Positions 1 through 5,896 of a stretch of 5,896 bases of DNA are shown in pieces. The stretch spans positions 1 to 5,896 of the forward strand of contig JAEUJR010000257.1 in the NCBI GenBank assembly GCA_016793585.1, read 5' to 3'. The translations under genes and the position numbers were made by a program. Each line of letters starts with the position of its first letter. Positions within the stretch are counted from its first letter, which is position 1. The notes beneath the pieces are model-generated. The model did no database searches and was not told the DNA's origin. It saw only the letters and a list, made by a program, of their open reading frames with translations. The stretch is from Archangium sp. Its GTDB lineage: Bacteria > Myxococcota > Myxococcia > Myxococcales > Myxococcaceae.

Positions 1-1
1 G

Positions 2-835
2 AAGGCCTTCATTCCCGTCAACTGCGCCGCCATCTCGAAGGAGCTCATCGAGAGCGAGCTCTTCGGTCACGAGAAGGGCGCGTTCACCGGCGCCGAGAAG
101 ACGCATCGCGGCGCCTTCGAAGAGGCCGACGGCGGCACGCTGTTCCTCGACGAGATCGGTGAGCTGCCGCTCGAGCTGCAGGCCAAGCTCTTGCGCGCGC
201 TCGAGTCGGGAGAGATCAAACGCGTCGGCGCCGCCCGCCCCATGAACGTCGACGTGCGCATCGTCGCCGCCACCAACCGCGATCTGCTCGACGAAGCCCG
301 CAAGGGCCGCTTCCGCGAAGACCTCTACTACCGCCTCTGCGTGGTGCCGCTGAACCTGCCGCCGCTGCGCAACCGCAAGGCCGACGTGCCCGCCCTCGCG
401 CAGCACTTCCTCAAGCTCTTCTCGCCCAAGGGAGCCCCCGTCACGATGTCGCAAGACGCGCTCGCCAAGCTCGCCAACCACAACTGGCCGGGCAACGTGC
501 GTGAGCTTCGCAACGTGCTCCACCGCGCCCTGCTCATGCGCCGCGGGCACTCGGTCGAGGCGGGTGACATCACCTTCCAGAACAACCCCGCCACCGCGAT
601 GCCCCCGCCTTCGGCCTCGCCCATGTCGGCCGGCCCCTCACCCATCGACGGTCAGATCTACCAGCCCGGCCGCACGCTCGAAGATCACCTCGCCGCGCTC
701 GAGAAGGAGATCGTCCTGCAGGCCCTCAAGTTCCACGGCAACTCGAAGGAGAAGGCCGGCAGAGAGCTCGGCATCGGTCGCTCCACCATGTTCAAGCGCC
801 TCAAGGACTGGGGCCTGACCACCGGCGAGGAGTAA
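2..835 (+). CDS. Sigma54-dependent transcriptional activator (EBP, NtrC family), 5' truncated by the window edge
   Basis: Bacterial enhancer-binding protein: an AAA+ ATPase that remodels sigma54-RNA polymerase at -24/-12 promoters. The visible 277 residues, read from base 2, begin just after where Walker A should lie (VNCAAI follows it in this family). The sigma54-contacting GAFTGA loop is intact at residues 26-31, Walker B is [10 protein letters not shown] at 44-53, and the conserved [11 protein letters not shown] and [11 protein letters not shown] (arginine-finger region) follow. The sensor II motif NWPGNVREL is at 161-169. After a Pro/Ala/Ser-rich linker (about 195-220) comes a Fis-type helix-turn-helix from about 226 to the end ([20 protein letters not shown]). 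The N-terminal sensory domain (receiver, PAS, GAF or FHA) lies outside the window, so the signal is unknown. All hallmarks for sigma54 activation and DNA binding seen here are intact. A sigma54 promoter starts 20 bp after the stop and a second copy lies at 5402; both are candidate targets. The family is certain; the specific regulator is not identifiable. Confidence 0.96.
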   Translation, partial: KAFIPVNCAAISKELIESELFGHEKGAFTGAEKTHRGAFEEADGGTLFLDEIGELPLELQAKLLRALESGEIKRVGAARPMNVDVRIVAATNRDLLDEARKGRFREDLYYRLCVVPLNLPPLRNRKADVPALAQHFLKLFSPKGAPVTMSQDALAKLANHNWPGNVRELRNVLHRALLMRRGHSVEAGDITFQNNPATAMPPPSASPMSAGPSPIDGQIYQPGRTLEDHLAALEKEIVLQALKFHGNSKEKAGRELGIGRSTMFKRLKDWGLTTGEE

Positions 836-854
836 CGCGCGTCGCTTCACCGGC

Positions 855-870
855 TGGCACGTGCGCTGCT
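855..870 (+). promoter_or_regulatory. Sigma54 (-24/-12) promoter downstream of the EBP gene
   Basis: The bases TGGCACGTGCGCTGCT match the sigma54 consensus TGGCACG-N4-TTGCW, with one change (C for the first T of TTGC). The invariant GG (856-857) and GC (868-869) are exactly 10 bp apart, as required. Transcription would start near 881. The next gene on this strand is the ECF sigma factor at 1057, giving a leader of about 176 nt; a separate small RNA is the alternative. The 19 bp at 855-873 recur exactly at 5402-5420, which makes chance less likely. The element also contains the palindrome GCACGTGC, so a binding site for another regulator is possible. Confidence 0.68.
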
Positions 871-920
871 CAACGAAGCGCATGGCCCAGCGCAGACCGC
901 TCGAACGTGTCGATGCAGCC

Positions 921-959
921 GCAGTGCGTGTCTCCGGTTCGACCCCGCCTGCGCACTGC
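921..959 (+). other. Inverted repeat / possible leader RNA hairpin
   Basis: GCAGTGCG (921-928) is the exact reverse complement of CGCACTGC (952-959). Two further G-U pairs (929-930 with 950-951) leave a loop of about 19 nt. It lies between the sigma54 promoter and the ECF-type promoter, so only the longer transcript would carry it. No T-run follows, so it does not look like an intrinsic terminator. It could be an RNA structure, an operator, or chance in GC-rich DNA. The rest of the 836-1056 spacer shows no credible gene. Confidence 0.35.
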
Positions 960-997
960 TCACGTGGGCGACCAGACACGGCACCGAAATTCGTTCC

Positions 998-1025
998 GGT
1001 AACCCCACGGAATCACCCCGTTAGA
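998..1025 (+). promoter_or_regulatory. ECF-type promoter, probably autoregulatory for the downstream sigma factor
   Basis: A GGTAAC -35-like element (998-1003, with the AAC core typical of ECF promoters) is followed after 15 bp by CGTTAGA (1019-1025), a common ECF -10 form. The predicted start near 1031-1033 leaves a short leader containing the purine-rich GAGAGGGG (1036-1043), 13 nt before the ATG at 1057. ECF genes are commonly preceded by a promoter recognised by their own product, which is the simplest reading here. Specificity cannot be proved from sequence alone. Confidence 0.55.
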
Positions 1026-1056
1026 TCGGCTGCGCGAGAGGGGCGTTGAACGACCC

Positions 1057-1572
1057 ATGACCGCGCTCCCTCCCCTTCACGAGCTCTACGCCCAGCACCG
1101 CCAGCGGGCGCTCGCCGTGGTTCGCCGCATCGTGAAAGACGCCGACGAGGCCGAAGACGTGGTGCAGGACGTCTTCGTGCGCCTCTTCTCGAAGGACGTG
1201 AACTTCGACGGCAAGGCCGCGTGCACCACCTGGCTGCACCGCATTCTCATCAACTCGTCGATCAACTCGCTGCGCGCCAAGAAGCGCCGTGGCCGCCTCG
1301 AGACGCCGCTGGGGCTCGTCGAAGACCCCGAAGCGCGCGCGGTCGGCAACGAGCGTCACGCGATGCTGCTCGAGGCCCTGCAACACCTCTCGGAGCAACA
1401 CCGCCTCGTCGTCACCCTGCGCGACGTGCGCGGCTACTCGTACCCCGACATCGCCCGCATGCTGGGGCTGCCTGAAGGCACCGTGAAGAGCGCGCTCAAC
1501 CGCGGCCGAACCCGCCTCGCCAGGGTGCTCGCGATGACCGAGCCCGACGCGATGGAAGCCTGCGCCGACTGA
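1057..1572 (+). CDS. ECF-family RNA polymerase sigma factor (sigma-70 family, group 4)
   Basis: 171-residue alternative sigma factor with the two-domain ECF layout and no region 1 or 3. Region 2 covers about residues 9-77: DAEDVVQDVFVRLF (core binding and -10 recognition) and WLHRILINSSINSLRAKKRR at 59-78, with the conserved Trp59. A short variable linker (79-100) leads to region 4 (about 104-158), with a helix-turn-helix at YSYPDIARMLGLPEGTVKS (127-145) that contacts the -35 element, then the usual basic NRGRTRLARVL. The length is typical. The ATG start is supported by GAGAGGGG upstream, although its 13-nt spacing is long. No anti-sigma gene follows: the next gene is convergent and starts at the adjoining base. 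Control may instead be transcriptional, through the sigma54 promoter at 855 and the ECF-like promoter at 998. The family is certain; the ECF subgroup and regulon are not determinable. Confidence 0.95.
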   Translation: MTALPPLHELYAQHRQRALAVVRRIVKDADEAEDVVQDVFVRLFSKDVNFDGKAACTTWLHRILINSSINSLRAKKRRGRLETPLGLVEDPEARAVGNERHAMLLEALQHLSEQHRLVVTLRDVRGYSYPDIARMLGLPEGTVKSALNRGRTRLARVLAMTEPDAMEACAD

Positions 1573-2277
1573 CTACTCGTCGCCCTTCTGCCCCACGAAC
1601 TGGTCGTTCTTGTCCTTGAACAGCACGTTGAACGTCGTGAGCGAGCCGTAACACCGTGTGACGTATTGCTGCATTTCGACCTTCTCGGCGTCGGTCAGCT
1701 TCGGGTGCCCGTTGATCTTCTGCTCCAGCGTTCGCAGGCGATCGCGCACCATCACCACCTTGTGAAACAGCGCGTCGATGGGCAGGTCTTTCGCCTGCAG
1801 CTCGGGGTTCGCGGGCACCAGCTTCACCGTGCCGCCCTCCCACTTCTGCGCGAGGGGCACGTCGGCGAGCCCCGACGCCTCGAGGAAGAGCTCCATCAAT
1901 TCCTGGCGGGTCATGCTGTCTCCTTCGAAGTCGATCTCGGTGTTCGGGTCGACGCGGTGAACGATGGGCGCGGCGACCGTGCGGGTGGCGCCTGACGACG
2001 TGCGGACGAGCGGCGCGATGCCCTTGATGACCTTCGGCCGCGTCGAGTGCTCGTGCGCCACCTTCACGGCCTCGCCGCGCGGCGCGAACACGTTGCAGAT
2101 CGGCGCCGACGGAGCGAACAGCGCCCGCTGCGGCTGCACCCGGCACTCACCAACCCAGCCCTTCACCGGGTCGAGGGAGTGCGGCCGCCACAGCTTGCAG
2201 TTGCCACAGACCTTCTCGTGCGGCTCGAACGTGGGCACCGGCGGCTGGGCGTTTCCGGGTGCGTCGGCGTCGCTCAT
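1573..2277 (-). CDS. Hypothetical protein with an N-terminal four-cysteine (putative metal-binding) motif
   Basis: I do not recognise this 234-residue protein. The N-terminal part has four cysteines in a metal-site-like arrangement: Cys24-x2-Cys27-x17-Cys45-x15-Cys61, in the contexts [15 protein letters not shown] and [10 protein letters not shown]. This resembles small zinc or Fe-S knuckles. A low-complexity stretch (about 69-108) follows, then an acidic segment, a likely helical region at 121-137 and another at about 168-220 ([17 protein letters not shown]). There is no signal peptide or membrane helix, so it is probably cytoplasmic. The ATG at 2277 (MSDADAPG) is preferred. A TTG seven codons upstream at 2298 is also in frame; neither has a clear Shine-Dalgarno. 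Coding is supported by the long open frame, GC-rich third positions and plausible protein composition. It is divergent from the EF-G gene and its stop touches the ECF stop. Function is unknown; a role with the ECF factor is not demonstrated. Confidence 0.8.
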   Translation of the reverse strand: MSDADAPGNAQPPVPTFEPHEKVCGNCKLWRPHSLDPVKGWVGECRVQPQRALFAPSAPICNVFAPRGEAVKVAHEHSTRPKVIKGIAPLVRTSSGATRTVAAPIVHRVDPNTEIDFEGDSMTRQELMELFLEASGLADVPLAQKWEGGTVKLVPANPELQAKDLPIDALFHKVVMVRDRLRTLEQKINGHPKLTDAEKVEMQQYVTRCYGSLTTFNVLFKDKNDQFVGQKGDE

Positions 2278-2405
2278 CGGCTGGTGGACGTAGCCCAAAC
2301 GCCCGTCGCACCGCCACGACTTGCCGCTGCCATCACGAAGTCACCGAGGGAGTGAGGAACGGCGCTTGTCTTTCGCGGCACCTTTCAGTAGGGGCCGCGA
2401 CCGCC
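2278..2405. other. Divergent intergenic spacer (four-Cys gene / fusA), with the fusA ribosome binding site
   Basis: This 128-bp spacer must hold the promoters of two divergent genes, but I could not find a convincing -35/-10 pair for either. AGGGG at 2390-2394, 11 nt before the ATG at 2406, is the likely fusA ribosome binding site. The frame stays open upstream of the ATG to 2259, but that stretch encodes an Arg-rich sequence unlike any EF-G N-terminus, so it is read as untranslated. Confidence 0.5.
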
Positions 2406-4541
<2,136 letters not shown>

Positions 4542-4563
4542 TCAGCCGTACCTGTTTGAAACA

Positions 4564-4609
4564 CGACGGGCCGGGCTCTCCACCTGGGAGGTCCCGGCCC
4601 GAGTCGTTT
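4564..4609. terminator. Bidirectional intrinsic terminator between fusA and the CheX-like gene
   Basis: GGGCCGGG (4568-4575) pairs exactly with CCCGGCCC (4593-4600). The stem extends inward, past one mismatch, through TCTCC/GGAGG (4577-4581 with 4587-4591) around a 5-nt loop. It extends outward through CGAC/GTCG (4564-4567 with 4603-4606) past a 2-nt bulge. TTT follows on the + strand (4607-4609). On the - strand the hairpin is followed by TGTTTC. It lies 22 bp after the fusA stop and 15 bp after the stop of the convergent gene, so it can serve both. The T-runs are short but the stem is very strong. Confidence 0.78.
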
Positions 4610-4621
4610 CTGGAGCCTTCG

Positions 4622-5116
4622 TTACTTGCGAACCGGCCCGCGCCACTCGGCTGCGCGCAGCACCACCAGCGCCGCGTCGACCTCGCCCATGCGCACCTTC
4701 GTCACGGCCGCGCGCATGCGATCGCTCGTCTCGAGGTGGCCGTTCACGAAGAGCGGCAGCCCGAGCTGCACGGGGTTCAAGAAGTCATGCATGTTCCGCT
4801 TCACGTAGCCGGCGAGAATGTTCGCCGCTTCGGCCAGCGCGTCGGCGAGATCTGACGGACTCATCACCTCGTCTTTCGGCAGCTGCATGAGCGAGCGCGC
4901 CATCTTCTCGCAGCCCGCCATCGACGAGACGATGCCGACCTGCACCGACTCGTTGTCGGCCACGAGGGGAATGAACGAGCCCGGCATGCCTTCGGGAATC
5001 GTCCCGCACCGCTCGAGCACCTCGAAGCCCTGGAAGTTGAAGCCGTCGCGAGAGATGTCGGTCGCGCCCGCCTCGACCGCGCCCTGCCACACGTTCAGCG
5101 AAACCGAGTCAGCCAT
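4622..5116 (-). CDS. CheX-like (CheC/CheX/FliY-type) chemotaxis phosphatase-domain protein
   Basis: 164-residue soluble protein whose middle matches the CheC/CheX phosphatase signature, written for the family as D/S-x3-E-x2-N-x22-P. Here it reads Asp92-x3-Glu96-x2-Asn99 within LADALAEAANILAGYVKR, followed by Pro121 after 21 residues (LGLPLFVNG). In CheX and CheC the Glu and Asn dephosphorylate a response regulator such as CheY-P. The single E-x2-N motif and the following P-x-x-x-x-G pattern resemble CheX more than two-site CheC. The ATG at 5116 has a strong Shine-Dalgarno (GGAGG, bases 5125-5121, 4 nt upstream). The frame stays open 97 codons further upstream, but that stretch reads as noncoding (Arg/Pro-rich, no family similarity). 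No che genes are adjacent in the window; the divergent neighbour is a PAS-domain sensory protein, which fits a signalling role. Alternative: a structural CheX-like adaptor without phosphatase activity. The family call rests on motif reading only. Confidence 0.72.
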   Translation of the reverse strand: MADSVSLNVWQGAVEAGATDISRDGFNFQGFEVLERCGTIPEGMPGSFIPLVADNESVQVGIVSSMAGCEKMARSLMQLPKDEVMSPSDLADALAEAANILAGYVKRNMHDFLNPVQLGLPLFVNGHLETSDRMRAAVTKVRMGEVDAALVVLRAAEWRGPVRK

Positions 5117-5235
5117 CGCTCCTCCGATTGGGCGCCTCTTCGTCAGCGCGCACGAGAACCAGCTCCCATCGCAATACAAACGGCACGCCACGCCTCTGCG
5201 CTGACCCGCTGATCCACGAGGTGCGAGCTGAATCG

Positions 5236-5256
5236 TCAACACGAACCGGGAGTTGA
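5236..5256. repeat. Inverted repeat TCAAC-N11-GTTGA
   Basis: TCAAC (5236-5240) and GTTGA (5252-5256) form perfect 5-bp arms with an 11-bp spacer, so centres are 16 bp apart. It lies about 150 bp upstream of the sigma54 promoter at 5402, a usual position for an EBP upstream activating site. With arms this short, chance is a real alternative. Confidence 0.25.
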
Positions 5257-5300
5257 GGTGCTGCGGCGGCCGATCAGGAAGGCGCGGTCCGACACGCCCC

Positions 5301-5348
5301 TGACGCGCCCCGCCGGGGTCATTCGCACGCCGGAGGTGAAGGTGACCC
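5301..5348. repeat. Cluster of TGAC/GTCA half-sites with a GGGTCA-N21-TGACCC inverted repeat
   Basis: TGAC at 5301-5304, GGGTCA at 5316-5321 and TGACCC at 5343-5348 form overlapping inverted arrangements: TGAC-N13-GTCA and GGGTCA-N21-TGACCC. Another TGAC lies at 5359-5362, 16 bp after the one at 5343. All fall 40-100 bp upstream of the sigma54 promoter. They could be operator half-sites for the EBP or another regulator; the arms are short, so the evidence is modest. Confidence 0.3.
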
Positions 5349-5401
5349 GCTGGGGGCGTGACGACGCAGCGGTAACCGTGCGGATCAGCGAGCGCGGAAG
5401 G

Positions 5402-5417
5402 TGGCACGTGCGCTGCT
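5402..5417 (+). promoter_or_regulatory. Sigma54 (-24/-12) promoter of the PAS-domain gene
   Basis: TGGCACGTGCGCTGCT matches TGGCACG-N4-TTGCW with one change, and GG (5403-5404) and GC (5415-5416) are spaced exactly 10 bp apart. The predicted start near 5428 sits 15 nt before a good Shine-Dalgarno (GAGGAA, 5443-5448) and 28 nt before the ATG, an ideal arrangement. It is identical over 19 bp (5402-5420) to the promoter at 855-873. The promoter-to-gene geometry makes this the stronger of the two calls. Confidence 0.78.
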
Positions 5418-5455
5418 CAAGTCGGAGCCGTTCACCCTTTGCGAGGAACGACTCC

Positions 5456-5896
5456 ATGAAGGACATCCGTACGCCGATTCGCCGCCGTCGCCGCGCCCGC
5501 CGAGCCGTTCGTGCCGAGACCCGCGCCCCGAAAGGCCTGGCCGACGCGGGTTTGCCGCTCGATACCCCCGAGCCTCGGCGCTCGAGCCGTCGCAAGGCGT
5601 CGGTGCAGGCCCCGGCCGCCGCGTTCGAGCCGTTGCCCTCGGCCGTGGAGTCGGCGCCCGAGATTCCCTGGCGCCACATCGTCAACTCGGGAACCCTGGC
5701 CAAGTTCTTCGTCGGGCTCGATGGCGTCGTGCGCTTCGCCAACACCGCCGCGGCCACCTTCTCGTCAGCAGCTGGCTTCAACGGCACCATCGAAGGAGCC
5801 CGGTTCGAGACTATGGGCCCTGCCTTCGCCGCTGTGTCGGGCTCGTTCGGAGATCCGCCGCGTTCGCCCATCGAGAGCCAGGCCTCGGTCGGTGAC
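5456..5896 (+). CDS. PAS-domain sensory protein, possibly a cytoplasmic methyl-accepting chemotaxis protein; 3' truncated
   Basis: The frame is open for 147 codons from the ATG at 5456 to the window end. Residues 1-50 are strikingly basic (five consecutive Arg at 9-13, more at 15, 16, 19, 41, 42, 45, 46), with no signal peptide or transmembrane helix. A Pro/Ala-rich linker (51-70) leads to a PAS-like domain from about 72: HIVNSGTLAKFFVGLDGVVRF, then an Asn/Ala-rich helix start (ANTAAATF) and IEGARFETMGP (113-122), corresponding to the beta-strand and G-x-x pattern of PAS folds. The VRFAN core and a later segment ending SVGD recall the PAS domains placed ahead of signalling domains in myxobacterial chemoreceptors. 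The output domain is outside the window, so a histidine kinase or other PAS protein is equally possible. The start is supported by GAGGAA 7 nt upstream and the sigma54 promoter at 5402. It is divergent from the CheX-like gene, which favours a chemosensory role. Confidence 0.72.
   Translation, partial: MKDIRTPIRRRRRARRAVRAETRAPKGLADAGLPLDTPEPRRSSRRKASVQAPAAAFEPLPSAVESAPEIPWRHIVNSGTLAKFFVGLDGVVRFANTAAATFSSAAGFNGTIEGARFETMGPAFAAVSGSFGDPPRSPIESQASVGD

Larger units (their letters stand above)
5117..5455. other. Divergent regulatory spacer (CheX-like gene / PAS gene)
   Basis: This 339-bp stretch between divergent genes contains no credible coding frame. It holds the Shine-Dalgarno of the CheX-like gene at 5121-5125 and the sigma54 promoter at 5402-5417. 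GAGGAA at 5443-5448 is the PAS-gene ribosome binding site, 7 nt before the ATG. Several inverted repeats lie 40 to 170 bp upstream of the sigma54 promoter, where activator sites are expected. I see no clear promoter for the CheX-like gene. Confidence 0.6.

Noticed and set aside
861..957. tRNA-like signal: GGTTCGACC at 936-944 with near-complementary ends GTGCGCT and TGCGCAC
   Set aside because: The T-stem has only three pairs, position 8 is not T, and no D-arm or anticodon arm can be drawn. The matching ends are explained by the promoter and the 921-959 hairpin.
861..1049. 62-codon + strand frame in the spacer before the ECF gene
   Set aside because: It starts at a GTG inside the sigma54 promoter, has no ribosome binding site, and has Arg-rich random-looking composition.
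2321..2394. Sigma70-like -35 elements (TTGCCG at 2321, TTGTCT at 2366) upstream of fusA
   Set aside because: No -10-like hexamer occurs at 16-18 bp from either, so no promoter is called.
2259..2405. 49-codon N-terminal extension of EF-G
   Set aside because: It is Arg-rich and unlike any EF-G N-terminus. [19 protein letters not shown] at 2406 matches the family start and has AGGGG upstream.
5171..5190. Possible sigma54 promoter on the - strand for the CheX-like gene (TTGC with an upstream TGCC)
   Set aside because: The -24 element lacks the invariant GG and matches the consensus at only 3 of 7 bases.
5117..5407. N-terminal extension of the CheX-like protein by 97 codons
   Set aside because: The extension is Arg/Pro-rich with no domain and would cross the regulatory spacer and part of the opposing promoter. 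The ATG at 5116 has a strong GGAGG site.
5236..5871. 211-codon open frame on the - strand at the right end
   Set aside because: It lies opposite the PAS gene and its promoter and has low-complexity Arg/Ala composition with no domain. The + strand frame has a ribosome binding site, a sigma54 promoter and a PAS-like sequence.
5401..5895. 164-codon + strand frame overlapping the PAS gene in another frame
   Set aside because: It starts on the sigma54 promoter itself and translates to an Arg/Pro/Gly-rich shadow sequence. The frame starting at 5456 is far more protein-like.

Overview
This is a GC-rich window with strong G/C preference at third codon positions. It carries a sigma54 activator, an ECF sigma factor, a CheX-like protein and an EF-G of the spdEFG1/mitochondrial EF-G1 type. 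That mix fits a deltaproteobacterium in the broad sense, most likely Myxococcota. This is inferred from gene families and base composition; no rRNA or other taxonomic marker is present.

Layout, left to right. The C-terminal two thirds of a sigma54 enhancer-binding protein (EBP) enters from the left edge (2-835, +). A 221-bp spacer follows. It holds a good -24/-12 (sigma54) promoter, a hairpin and a good ECF-type promoter, all reading toward an ECF sigma factor gene (1057-1572, +). That gene meets a convergent gene for an unrecognised four-cysteine protein (1573-2277, -) with stop codons touching and no terminator between them. After a 128-bp divergent spacer comes the complete EF-G gene (2406-4541, +). 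A bidirectional hairpin terminator (4564-4609) separates it from a convergent gene for a CheX/CheC-type phosphatase-like protein (4622-5116, -). A 339-bp divergent spacer holds a second sigma54 promoter and several inverted repeats. It leads to a PAS-domain sensory protein that runs off the right edge (5456-5896, +). That gene has no stop codon inside the window, so a search for complete ORFs would miss it.

How the parts may work together (inference). The two sigma54 promoters share an identical 19-bp core (855-873 and 5402-5420). One lies just downstream of the EBP gene and ahead of the ECF sigma gene; the other lies 54 bp ahead of the PAS protein. This suggests a small signalling network in which a sigma54 activator, possibly the one encoded here, drives both an ECF sigma factor and a PAS sensor that sits divergent from a CheX-like phosphatase. 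EF-G looks like an unrelated housekeeping neighbour; no other str-operon gene (rpsL, rpsG, tuf) is adjacent.

I saw no tRNA, rRNA, CRISPR array, insertion sequence or prophage gene.
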